Positions 53,270-61,474 of a stretch of 64,000 bases of DNA are shown here, one piece after another. Where the stretch lies: positions 806,001-870,000 of the forward strand of contig NZ_SMGK01000002.1 in NCBI RefSeq assembly GCF_004339725.1, written 5' to 3'. The position numbers and the translations under genes are program-made. The stretch is from Acidipila rosea. Its GTDB lineage: Bacteria; Acidobacteriota; Terriglobia; Terriglobales; Acidobacteriaceae. The notes below the pieces were generated by a model, which saw nothing but the letters and a program-made list of their open reading frames with translations, was not told the origin of the DNA and searched no databases. Within the stretch, counting starts at the first letter, position 1. Each line of letters begins with the position of its first letter.

Positions 53270-54187
53270 CTACTGCGGCGCGTTCAGCCGCTGGCGGTGC
53301 GCATCCTGCTGGTTCTGCTGCTCGGCCATCTTTGCCGCTGCAGCCAGCTCCTGCTCTGACTCTTCCTTCTTTCCCAACCGCGCCAGCGTTAGCCCCAGGT
53401 AATAATGCCCGGGCTGGTACTCCGGTGCTGCGGCAATGGCCTTCCGCAGAGCGTCCTCGGCCTTGTCATACTGCTTCAGGCGGAAGAGAGCAATGCCCGT
53501 TCCCGCGAGCGCTCCGCCATGCCGGGGATTCCCTGCCAGCGTCTTTGCGAACTGCTCCAGCGCATCCTGGTACTGGCCGTGGTCGAGCGCCATCTGCCCC
53601 AGCTGGTAGTAGCCCTCAGTCTGCCGGGGAGCGAGCTCGATCGAGCGCTCGAACTCAGCCCTGGCCTTCTCATCCTGCTGACCCAGCTGAAAGATACGGC
53701 CCAGCCCGTAGTGGGCGGTCGCATCGTCGGGCCTGAGCTTGAGATAAGCCTCCATCTTTTCCTGCGCCGGGCCCAGCTGTCCAAGATCGAGCTTGACCCG
53801 CGCCGCCGCGTAGAGCGCGCCCGGGGAATCCGGAGCCAGCTGTTCGAGCTGGGTCAGCGTCTTGTCCGCGTCCCAGTAGAGGTGCATCTCGTCTTCGAGA
53901 ATGCCAAGGTCATAGAGCAGGCGCGGGTTGCCGGGAACCAGCTTCTGCGCGCGGAGCAGGGTGGCGAGCGCGCCCTGCATGTCGCCCCGGGCGCGGGCAG
54001 CGAGGGCGAGCTGTTCGCTCACCTGCACCTCGCCGTCGGCAGCTTCCTGATCTCCTGGATGGGCTGCCAGCGTCTGCTCATAGCCGGCCCGAGCGGCTGT
54101 AAGGCTGCGCTCATCGCTGACGCCCGGCTGGCCGCCGGCGGCGGGCGCCTGCGACAACAGAGATAGGATAAGAAGGGCAGGCAGCAT
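53270..54187 (-). CDS. Secreted TPR-repeat protein
   Basis: A 305-residue protein with a signal peptide (ALLILSLLSQAPAAGG). Several tetratricopeptide repeats follow, for example LYDLGILEDEMHLYWDADKT, AHYGLGRIFQLGQQDEKARA and EGYYQLGQMALDHGQYQDAL. TPR domains are scaffolds for protein interaction; partners are unknown. The ATG at 54187 starts the signal peptide and is preferred over a TTG at 54277. It diverges from rbfA across 115 bp and ends 8 bp past the motB end (convergent). Confidence 0.85.
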   Translation of the reverse strand: MLPALLILSLLSQAPAAGGQPGVSDERSLTAARAGYEQTLAAHPGDQEAADGEVQVSEQLALAARARGDMQGALATLLRAQKLVPGNPRLLYDLGILEDEMHLYWDADKTLTQLEQLAPDSPGALYAAARVKLDLGQLGPAQEKMEAYLKLRPDDATAHYGLGRIFQLGQQDEKARAEFERSIELAPRQTEGYYQLGQMALDHGQYQDALEQFAKTLAGNPRHGGALAGTGIALFRLKQYDKAEDALRKAIAAAPEYQPGHYYLGLTLARLGKKEESEQELAAAAKMAEQQNQQDAHRQRLNAPQ

Positions 54188-54302
54188 GACGGGCACCTGC
54201 CAGTCTATCAACCTGTTTTCGCATGCGGGCAGCACCGCATTTCCCACGCTTTCCCGCGTCCACTCTGATATCCTCAAACGTTTACCGAAGGACTGTAGTC
54301 AC

Positions 54303-54671
54303 ATGCCGGAGCAACGGGCAAGAAAGTACCACCAGGATCGCGTCGCGGAGACGCTCCGCGAAGAAATCGGCAGCATGATCGAGGGCGAACTCTCAGACCC
54401 TCGGATCAGCTTTGCCTACATCACCCAGGTTCTTCTCAACCCGGGCGGCAAGTCCGCCTCGATTTATGTCGCGGTTGATGGCGGCAAGGATGAAGAGGAG
54501 GAGACCATCGACGCGCTGATGGATGCGCGGGGTTACATGAAGCACCAGCTGCTCGAGCGCACCGGCAAGCGCCGCGTGCCCGACCTCAGCTTCCACATCG
54601 ACCGGTCTGACAAGATGAAGGCTCGCATCGACGACCTGCTCGGACGGTCACGCAAGAGGCAGAAGAAATAG
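54303..54671 (+). CDS. rbfA: 30S ribosome-binding factor A
   Basis: A 122-residue KH-type RNA-binding protein for 16S rRNA maturation. The family pattern is visible in KYHQDRVAETLREEIGSMIE, LSDPRISFAYITQVLLNPGG and FHIDRSDKMKARIDDLL. The ATG at 54303 gives a normal family length. It lies 2 bp before nrnA, matching the common rbfA-nrnA order; infB and nusA are not upstream here. Confidence 0.93.
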   Translation: MPEQRARKYHQDRVAETLREEIGSMIEGELSDPRISFAYITQVLLNPGGKSASIYVAVDGGKDEEEETIDALMDARGYMKHQLLERTGKRRVPDLSFHIDRSDKMKARIDDLLGRSRKRQKK

Positions 54672-54673
54672 GC

Positions 54674-55702
54674 ATGCAGGAAACCGCCCAATCGCGCATG
54701 ACATCCGGCGAGCTGCTACGGCAGCCCGGCCAGCGTCATGGCATGGAGTCCGTACTCGAAGCCATCCAGTGCCGCGAGCGCTTTCTGGTGACGGCTCATG
54801 CGCGGCCCGATGGAGACGCCATCGGCTCCATGCTGGCCTGCGCGATCATCCTCGGACAAATGGGCAAAGAGGTCGACCTTGTGTCCTCTGACCGTGTGCC
54901 GCTCATCTATCGCACCCTGCCCTGCGCCTCGCAGATTCGCAGGGTCGCGCGCGTCGAGGGCGACTACGATGCGGTGATCCTGCTGGAGTGCGACGGCGTC
55001 GAGCGCTCCCGGCTGGCAGGGCTGGAGGGCCGTTTCCTTATCAACATCGATCACCATATCAGCGGCGTCGCCTTCGCAGACATCAACTGGATCGACGACC
55101 AGGCCTGTGCTGTCGCCGAGATGATCCATCGGCTGGCCACGGCCGCCGGCGTATGGATTACGCCGGAGATGGCTACCTGCCTTTATACCGCGGTGCTCAC
55201 CGACACCGGCTCCTTCTGCTACGACGGCGCTGACGAACACACCTTCAACCTGGCTGCGGAGCTTGTGCGCCGGGGGGCCAAGCCGGCTGAGATTGCCAGG
55301 GATGTCTACTTCTCCTGCCCGACGTCGAAGATGCTGCTGCTCGGCGCTGCGCTCGGCAATCTGCGTCGCGACGGACGCCTGGCCTGGATGTGGGTCACGC
55401 ATGAAGATATGCTGCGCACCTCCGCTGCAGAAGAGGATTGCGAAGGCCTGGTGAACTACGCCATTGGCATCTCCGGGGTCGAAGCCGCTGTATTCCTTCG
55501 CGAACTCAGCGACCATCGCGTGCGCCTCTCCCTGCGCAGCAAAGGCGGGCTCAATGTAGCCCGCATCGCGGAGAGTTTCGGCGGAGGAGGACACCATCAT
55601 GCCAGCGGCTGTACCCTTGAGGGCCCCATGTCTTCCGCCATCGATTGCATCCTCAGCACCTTCCGGCGGCATCTCCAGCAAGGGATACATGAAGTCGCAT
55701 GA
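54674..55702 (+). CDS. nrnA: Bifunctional oligoribonuclease / pAp phosphatase NrnA (DHH family)
   Basis: A 342-residue DHH/DHHA1 phosphoesterase. Metal ligands are in TAHARPDGDAIGSML and FLINIDHHISG, with DTGSFCYDGAD between them. The C-terminal DHHA1 domain has FGGGGHHHASGC. It degrades short RNA fragments and pAp. Coupled to rbfA (2-bp gap). Confidence 0.95.
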   Translation: MQETAQSRMTSGELLRQPGQRHGMESVLEAIQCRERFLVTAHARPDGDAIGSMLACAIILGQMGKEVDLVSSDRVPLIYRTLPCASQIRRVARVEGDYDAVILLECDGVERSRLAGLEGRFLINIDHHISGVAFADINWIDDQACAVAEMIHRLATAAGVWITPEMATCLYTAVLTDTGSFCYDGADEHTFNLAAELVRRGAKPAEIARDVYFSCPTSKMLLLGAALGNLRRDGRLAWMWVTHEDMLRTSAAEEDCEGLVNYAIGISGVEAAVFLRELSDHRVRLSLRSKGGLNVARIAESFGGGGHHHASGCTLEGPMSSAIDCILSTFRRHLQQGIHEVA

Positions 55703-55754
55703 CTCACACCTCGCCTCTTGATCTGTTAGCCTTGTCCCGGGAACACTGAGAACT

Positions 55755-57503
55755 GTGGAGAAACCTTTTAGAACCAGCGGACGGAACCGTGCATGGGAAC
55801 TTTTGCTTGCCCGGTTTCCCTTTCTTGGGGGAACGGTCGAAGCCCTGACCCTCTTTGGTTTCACTGCTTTTTTTCTTTTTTATGGCCTGGTGCCCATCTT
55901 CGGCGGCGATGGCCTGGGACTGGTCGGCGCGGACGAGCCTCGCTATGCGCAGGTAGCGCGCGAGATGCTCACGCGGCACGACTACATTACGCCGATCCTC
56001 TACGGTAAGCCGTGGCTCGAGAAACCGGCCCTCTATTATTGGCGGGCGATGTTCTCCTTCAGGGAGTTCGGCATCCACGACTGGTCCGCGCGCCTGCCCT
56101 CGGCAAGCTTCGCCTTTGTGCTGGTCACGCTCATCTTCCTGCATATCCGCCGTTTCCGCCCGGGCGGCCAGCTCGATGCGGCGCTCATGACCGCCTCCGC
56201 TGCCGGCATTCTCGCCTTTGCGCGCGGCGCCTCGACGGACATGCAGCTCGCCGCACCGCTCTGCATCGGCATGCTCGGCTGGTACGCGTGGTACGAAACC
56301 GGCAGCAAGTTCTGGCTCTTCGACCTCTACTTTTTTGTTGGCGCGGCAACGCTCGCCAAGGGCCCGGTCGCGCCATTCCTGGCCCTCATCATCCTTCTTG
56401 CGTTCATAGCGCTCCGGCGGGAGTGGTCTCTGCTGCGGCGCACCGTCTGGTGGCCCGGTATTGCGCTTTATCTGGCGATGGTGCTGCCCTGGTATATCGC
56501 CGTGCAGCGGCGGAATCCAAACTTCCTGCGGGTCTTCTTCCTGCAGCACAATCTGGAGCGCTTCGCCACAGACCGCTATCACCACTCGCACGCCTTCTGG
56601 TACTACCTGCCGATCATGCTGCTGGCGCTCACGCCGTGGGCGGTGATCGCCGTTGCCGCCTTTGCTGATGCCGTGCGCGGCTCCATCGCAGAGTGGAAAG
56701 CACGCGGAGCGAAGTTTCACTACATCGGCCACACCCGCGCAGGGGATGCCTTCCCTGAGTTCCTCGTGCTGTGGGCGTTGATTCCCGTCCTTTTCTTTTC
56801 CCTTTCCGACTCGAAACTGCCCGGCTACATTCTGCCGGCTGTGCCGCCGCTCACCATTCTTTGTGGCGACTATCTCAATCGCATCCGGGAGCAGGGACTT
56901 CGCCCCTGGCTGCTCATCGCGCATGCCGTGCTGACCGGGATCATGACCGCCTTCGTGCTGCTGCTGCCGGTGCATATTGTTCATCCGCACGGCCTGCCGC
57001 CGGTCAACGCGCTGCTTGCCGCGGCTATGACAGGTTTCGCTGCCATCATCCTCATTCTTATTACAGTTGCCCGCTTCGGTGTCACCCGTCTGCGTATTGC
57101 GACGATGGTGCCGATGATCATCCTGCTGCTGTTTGTCTTCGGCGTCGGGCCGGTGCTTGGCATCGGCAGCATTCCCGGCTCCAAGCGCACCCTTAAACTG
57201 CTCGACCTGACCTACTCCTCGCGCCCGCTGGCCGACACCATCAAACGGGTGGAAAGCAGCCCCAATGAACCCGTTGCCGTCTTCAGGGTTCGCCGCGATG
57301 TCGAGTACGGACTTTCCTTCTATCGCAACAACAAGGTAGACAACTACGATCATGACGGAGTGCCGCAGCAGCAGCACATTCTGGTAGTTCGTGAGTCTTA
57401 TATCGACGACCTGCGTCCATTACTCAAAGGGCGAACCTACAACCCGGTCTTTACTTATCCGGCCCAGGATCTGGTTGTCTATTCGGTAGACGCTGCAAAG
57501 TAG
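55755..57503 (+). CDS. ArnT/PMT-like glycosyltransferase (GT39/GT83 type)
   Basis: A 582-residue membrane glycosyltransferase with about twelve hydrophobic segments. The catalytic first-loop motif is ADEPRYAQVAREML, and YGKPWLEKPALYYW follows, both typical of ArnT-like enzymes that transfer a sugar from polyprenyl phosphate to lipid A or proteins at the periplasmic side. LSDSKLPGYILPAVPPL later in the chain also fits. The start is GTG at 55755. It follows nrnA by 52 bp. The acceptor is unknown. Confidence 0.9.
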   Translation: MEKPFRTSGRNRAWELLLARFPFLGGTVEALTLFGFTAFFLFYGLVPIFGGDGLGLVGADEPRYAQVAREMLTRHDYITPILYGKPWLEKPALYYWRAMFSFREFGIHDWSARLPSASFAFVLVTLIFLHIRRFRPGGQLDAALMTASAAGILAFARGASTDMQLAAPLCIGMLGWYAWYETGSKFWLFDLYFFVGAATLAKGPVAPFLALIILLAFIALRREWSLLRRTVWWPGIALYLAMVLPWYIAVQRRNPNFLRVFFLQHNLERFATDRYHHSHAFWYYLPIMLLALTPWAVIAVAAFADAVRGSIAEWKARGAKFHYIGHTRAGDAFPEFLVLWALIPVLFFSLSDSKLPGYILPAVPPLTILCGDYLNRIREQGLRPWLLIAHAVLTGIMTAFVLLLPVHIVHPHGLPPVNALLAAAMTGFAAIILILITVARFGVTRLRIATMVPMIILLLFVFGVGPVLGIGSIPGSKRTLKLLDLTYSSRPLADTIKRVESSPNEPVAVFRVRRDVEYGLSFYRNNKVDNYDHDGVPQQQHILVVRESYIDDLRPLLKGRTYNPVFTYPAQDLVVYSVDAAK

Positions 57504-57581
57504 GCCGGCCTTACTACCAACTGCTCGATTGTGCTTCTGATTCTCTTGATGTTGATCAACAGCCTGCTAACCTGAGACTAC

Positions 57582-58550
57582 TTGAGCTCTGCACTCCAAC
57601 TCGAAATCCTCGATCTGCGCCACTTCCCCGCGAGCAGCCTGCGGCCTGTGCTCGAAGAGGAGAGCCGGCTGTGGAGCGAGCGTCTGCGCTGGGATTACCG
57701 ATCCTCCGCCGACCTGTTGCTGCACTATCTCGATTCCCGCGTATTGCCAGGCTATGTCGCCGTCGAGGGTGGCCGGGTGGCCGGCTATGTCTTCTGTGTC
57801 TATGAAGATCACAAGGCGATCATCGGCGACGTCTTTGCCCTCAAGCCTCGCCAGCGCGATCTAACCACTACGCAGGTCGAGTCGCAGCTCCTCGAGCGGC
57901 TGATTGAACTGCTCCAGAACACGCCGGGCACCACCCGTATTGAATCGCAGCTGCTGCTGCACCCCCATGAGGCTCACGCCGATGTCTTTTTGAAGGCGGG
58001 CTTCGAGCTCTACAAACGGCTCTTTCTGAACCTCGACCTGAAAATCAGCCGGGCTGCTGCCGCGCCGCCCTTAGCCGCCGGGTTTGAAATGCGCACCTGG
58101 CGCGATGAAGACTTTGCGCCCACCGGCCGCCTCATCGCTGACGCCTACACCGGGCATCTCGACAGCATCATCAACGACCAGTACCGCTCCGTCGGCGGCT
58201 CGCTGCGCTTTCTGCATAACATCGTCCGCTTCCCGGGCTGCGGCTACTTTGACGCAGCGTCCTCGCGGGTCATCATCGACCGCAACCGCGAGGAGATGGC
58301 CGGCGTGCTGCTCTGTTCACGCGTCCGCGATGAGGTCGGCCACGTCACCCAGCTGTGCGTCGCCCGAAGCCATCGCGGCCTGGGGCTGGGCAGCCTGATG
58401 CTGCAATCCACGGCGCACAACCTCGCCAGTCGCCGATTCCGGGGCCTCACGCTCACGGTGACTGAAGCCAATACACTCGCCGTGCGTCTCTATCAACGGC
58501 TCGGCTTCCATGAAATGCACTCCTTTGACGCCATGATGTGGGAGCAGTAG
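57582..58550 (+). CDS. GNAT-family N-acetyltransferase
   Basis: A 322-residue protein, about twice the size of a single GNAT domain. The C-terminal half carries the acetyl-CoA motif HRGLGLGSLMLQ and the terminal ANTLAVRLYQRLGF. The N-terminal half (GYVAVEGGRVAGYVFCVYED) looks like a second, degenerate GNAT fold, a tandem layout seen in some mycothiol-synthase-like and other fused acetyltransferases. The start is a TTG at 57582, chosen because the frame opens there with a suitable spacing to GAGA; no ATG precedes the conserved region. Confidence 0.8.
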   Translation: MSSALQLEILDLRHFPASSLRPVLEEESRLWSERLRWDYRSSADLLLHYLDSRVLPGYVAVEGGRVAGYVFCVYEDHKAIIGDVFALKPRQRDLTTTQVESQLLERLIELLQNTPGTTRIESQLLLHPHEAHADVFLKAGFELYKRLFLNLDLKISRAAAAPPLAAGFEMRTWRDEDFAPTGRLIADAYTGHLDSIINDQYRSVGGSLRFLHNIVRFPGCGYFDAASSRVIIDRNREEMAGVLLCSRVRDEVGHVTQLCVARSHRGLGLGSLMLQSTAHNLASRRFRGLTLTVTEANTLAVRLYQRLGFHEMHSFDAMMWEQ

Positions 58551-58555
58551 CAACA

Positions 58556-58589
58556 GCCGCCGGGAGGTAATTCCAGGCGGCCGCCTTTT
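58556..58589 (+). terminator. Terminator-like hairpin after the GNAT gene
   Basis: GCCGCC and GGCGGC form a stem around 14 bases, followed by CGCC and four T. It lies directly after the stop codon, before the riboswitch. Confidence 0.5.
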
Positions 58590-58675
58590 GACTCTGCCTT
58601 CCAATCCGGCTATAAAGAATTTTCGGCTACTCAAATTTTTCAGCGTCAGCCGTGGATGTCACCCACATCAGGCCA

Positions 58676-58857
58676 TCTGCGGTCAACCCATAATGCTCGA
58701 CGATGCTCGGGAAGGCGGTGAAAATCCGCCACTGCCCCGCAACTGTAAGTGCGCCGCCGCGCGTCTGGTAGTTGAAGGTACGCGGCTGGCAATGGCCAGC
58801 AACGCCACTGGAGCCTGCTCCGGGAAGGCGGCCTCGCACAAGTCAGGAGACCGGTCT
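58676..58857 (+). promoter_or_regulatory. Cobalamin (AdoCbl-class) riboswitch
   Basis: The conserved core elements occur in order: GGTGAAAATCC near 58717, CCCCGCAACTGTAAG near 58735, GCCACTGG at 58804, GGGAAGGCG at 58822, and the B12 box AGTCAGGAGACC at 58841. CGGTC (58680-58684) can pair with GACCG (58849-58853) to close P1. It lies upstream of the BtuB-like receptor. Between the aptamer and the start, CGTTCC/GGAACG (58876-58891) forms a hairpin next to the ribosome-binding site GGGAGG, which suggests translational control. Confidence 0.95.
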
Positions 58858-58900
58858 TCGAGCCGCTCTAACCCACGTTCCGAGGGGAACGGGAGGAACC

Positions 58901-61387
58901 ATGTCGATTCTCTTGCAGTCGCTGCGCCGTCTTGCCGCGCGCAGCCTCATCCTCGTCGCCGCGAGCGCTCTGCTCTCGCCCACCTTGCGCGCTGTGGTCG
59001 TCCACGGCACCGTCACTGACCCCCTTGGCCGGCCTGTTCCCGGAGCGATTCTGGCCCTTGTGCAGAACGGCAAGGTCGTCATGAACGCACGCAGCGGCCA
59101 GGACGGCAGCTACCAGATCACCAGCGCGGCTACGGGACGATTCTTTATCCTCGCCTCGGGCCATTCCTTCCGTCAGCTCAGCACACACAGCTTCTATGGC
59201 GGCACGCTCGATGATGTCCAACAGGATGTTGTCCTCGAGCCGGAGTGGGTGCGCCAGTCCGTCGTCGTAACCGCAACCGGCACTCCGCTGCCGCAGGCGC
59301 AGGTCAGCGCCTCCATCACAGGCATCAACAAGTCCAGCTTTCAAAATCGCGCCGACATGGTTGATCCCATGCGCCAGGTGCCCGGCATCAACATCGTGCA
59401 GACCGGCCAACGCGGCGGCCTTGCCTCGATCTTCATCCGCGGCGGCAACTCCGATGCGAATGCGGTCGTACTCGACGGCGTGCCCATGGAGGACATCGGC
59501 GGCCGCTTCGATCTCTCCACGCTCACCTCGACCGGCATCAGCGATGTCGAAGCCTACCGCGGCCCCAACAGTGTCCTCTACGGCTCTGACGCGGCCGCGG
59601 GTGTGGTCAGCTTCACCACCCCGCGCGGCAGCACATCTTTTCCGTCGCTTTTCTATGAGGGCGATGGAGGCAATTTCGGCACCTACCGCAACGAGGTTCA
59701 ACTCGGCGGCACGCACAGCAAGCTCGACTACTACGCGGCCTTCGCCGATCTGCAGACGAAGAACTCGCTCCCTTCCGACGAGTACCACGCCATCACCTCG
59801 ACTGCGAACATCGGCTGGTCGCCCACGGCAGCCACCCAGTTCCGCGTAACCGCTCGCAACACTGACCTCGCGACCGGCCTGCCAGGGGCTATCCAGTTCT
59901 ACGGCATCGCCAATGACGCCAAGCAGTCCGATCAGGATCTTTTCCTCTCCGGCACTATCGATCACAAGTTCTCCTACCGCTGGCATGGCCTCGTCCGCTA
60001 CGGTCTCGGACGCAAACGCGAGGAGTCGATCCAGTGGTCTCCGACCGGCATCCCTGATCTCTCTGCCGGTGTCTATCTGGGCGACTTTGTCACCATCAGA
60101 GGCGCCAACGGATACTCTGTAAGCGGTAACGCGATTATCAATTACTTCGGCACCTACCCGACGAATCTCAACCTCGTCTCGAACCGCGATCAGCTTTACG
60201 CGCAGACGGACTATCAGATCACGCCCCACGTCACCGCCATTGCAGGTTTCCGCTATGAAGACGAACGCGGAGCGGAGCGTGAAGCGGCCTACGGAATCAA
60301 TGAGACCCTCGAACGCACCAACTATGACTACATGGGTCAGCTGCAGGGCGACTTCCGCAACCGCATCTATTATTCCCTCGGCGGCGGCGTAGAGAAGAAT
60401 CAGCTCTTCGGCACAGTCGGCGCGCCGCACATCGGGCTGTCCTACTACGTAGTGCGCCCCGGCAGCGGCAAGTTCAAGGGCACAAAGATCAACTTCAACT
60501 TCGCCAAGGGTTACAAAGAGCCAACCCTCTCCGATCAGTTCGGCTCGCTCTACACCTTTCTGCAGCAGAATGGCGGACAAGCTGCCATTCAACAATACGG
60601 AGTGACGCCTATCGGTGCGGATCTCTCGCGCAGCTACGATGGCGGGGTCGAGCAGAACCTCTTCAGCGAGCGCGTGCTCCTGCGCGTGACTTACTTCCAC
60701 AACGAGTTCGGCAATCAGATCGAGTCAGTAGGCGCGGCGATTGTCCCGCAGCTGCTACCCCAGCTGACACCGGCGCAGCAGGCCTCGCTTGAGGCTTTCC
60801 TGCAGAGCGAAAGCGCCTACTCCCTCACCCTCAACTCGCTCTCCTTCCGCGCGCAGGGCTTTGAAAGCGAAGTCGATTACGGCGTCCGCCGCAATATCTA
60901 TCTGCGCGGCGGCTACACCTATCTCGACTCCGTCGTGCAGCGCTCGTTTTCCTCCGATGCAGAGAGCCCGACCTATAACACTTCCGCACCCTTCGCCAAT
61001 ATCCCCATCGGCGTTTACTCGCCTCTGCGCGGAGCCCGTCCCTTCAGGCGTCCACCGCACACAGGCTTCTTCGACGCGAGTTATACCGGGGGCCCCTTCA
61101 CCGCCGTTTTCGATGCAGCCTTCGTGAGCCGCAGTGACGACTCGACCTACCTCGGCGGCAGCGACGCCAACTTCGGCAACTCGCTGCTGCTGCCCAACCG
61201 CAACCTCGACAGCGCGTATGCCAAGCTCGACGCCGGGGGCACCTTTCAGGCGAACAAGTGGCTCGGCGTCTATGCACAGGCAGACAATATCCTCAGCAGC
61301 CAGCACATCGGCCCCATCGGCTATCCCTCGCTGCCCTTCAACTTCCGCATGGGTCTGCGTCTCACCCTCGGCCACTCGCGGCAATAG
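58901..61387 (+). CDS. btuB: BtuB-like TonB-dependent vitamin B12 receptor
   Basis: An 828-residue outer-membrane receptor. It has a signal peptide, an N-terminal carboxypeptidase-regulatory-like domain (VHGTVTDPLGRPVPGAILAL), a plug (about residues 120-240, with IFIRGGNSDANAVVLDGVPM and GPNSVLYGSDAAAGVVSF) and a beta barrel ending FNFRMGLRLTLGHSRQ. The cobalamin riboswitch directly upstream is the main evidence that it imports B12 or related corrinoids. ATG at 58901 with GGGAGGAACC upstream. Confidence 0.92.
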   Translation: MSILLQSLRRLAARSLILVAASALLSPTLRAVVVHGTVTDPLGRPVPGAILALVQNGKVVMNARSGQDGSYQITSAATGRFFILASGHSFRQLSTHSFYGGTLDDVQQDVVLEPEWVRQSVVVTATGTPLPQAQVSASITGINKSSFQNRADMVDPMRQVPGINIVQTGQRGGLASIFIRGGNSDANAVVLDGVPMEDIGGRFDLSTLTSTGISDVEAYRGPNSVLYGSDAAAGVVSFTTPRGSTSFPSLFYEGDGGNFGTYRNEVQLGGTHSKLDYYAAFADLQTKNSLPSDEYHAITSTANIGWSPTAATQFRVTARNTDLATGLPGAIQFYGIANDAKQSDQDLFLSGTIDHKFSYRWHGLVRYGLGRKREESIQWSPTGIPDLSAGVYLGDFVTIRGANGYSVSGNAIINYFGTYPTNLNLVSNRDQLYAQTDYQITPHVTAIAGFRYEDERGAEREAAYGINETLERTNYDYMGQLQGDFRNRIYYSLGGGVEKNQLFGTVGAPHIGLSYYVVRPGSGKFKGTKINFNFAKGYKEPTLSDQFGSLYTFLQQNGGQAAIQQYGVTPIGADLSRSYDGGVEQNLFSERVLLRVTYFHNEFGNQIESVGAAIVPQLLPQLTPAQQASLEAFLQSESAYSLTLNSLSFRAQGFESEVDYGVRRNIYLRGGYTYLDSVVQRSFSSDAESPTYNTSAPFANIPIGVYSPLRGARPFRRPPHTGFFDASYTGGPFTAVFDAAFVSRSDDSTYLGGSDANFGNSLLLPNRNLDSAYAKLDAGGTFQANKWLGVYAQADNILSSQHIGPIGYPSLPFNFRMGLRLTLGHSRQ

Positions 61388-61402
61388 CTCCGTCCGCATC
61401 AT

Positions 61403-61436
61403 GAGCCCACGTCTCGCATAGGTGAGGCGTGGGCTC
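61403..61436 (+). terminator. Terminator-like hairpin after btuB
   Basis: A 13-bp stem with one G-T pair: GAGCCCACGTCTC and GAGGCGTGGGCTC around an 8-base loop, 15 bp after the stop. No T-run is obvious. Confidence 0.6.
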
Positions 61437-61474
61437 CCCTGATATATTCCCTTCTCAAGGGAGTCATCGAAGAT

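Noticed and set aside
55704..57377. 557-codon minus-strand frame opposite the ArnT-like gene
   Set aside because: Antisense shadow with charged low-complexity sequence; the plus strand has catalytic ArnT motifs.
58868..60700. 610-codon minus-strand frame opposite btuB
   Set aside because: Antisense shadow; the TonB plug and barrel on the plus strand are unambiguous.
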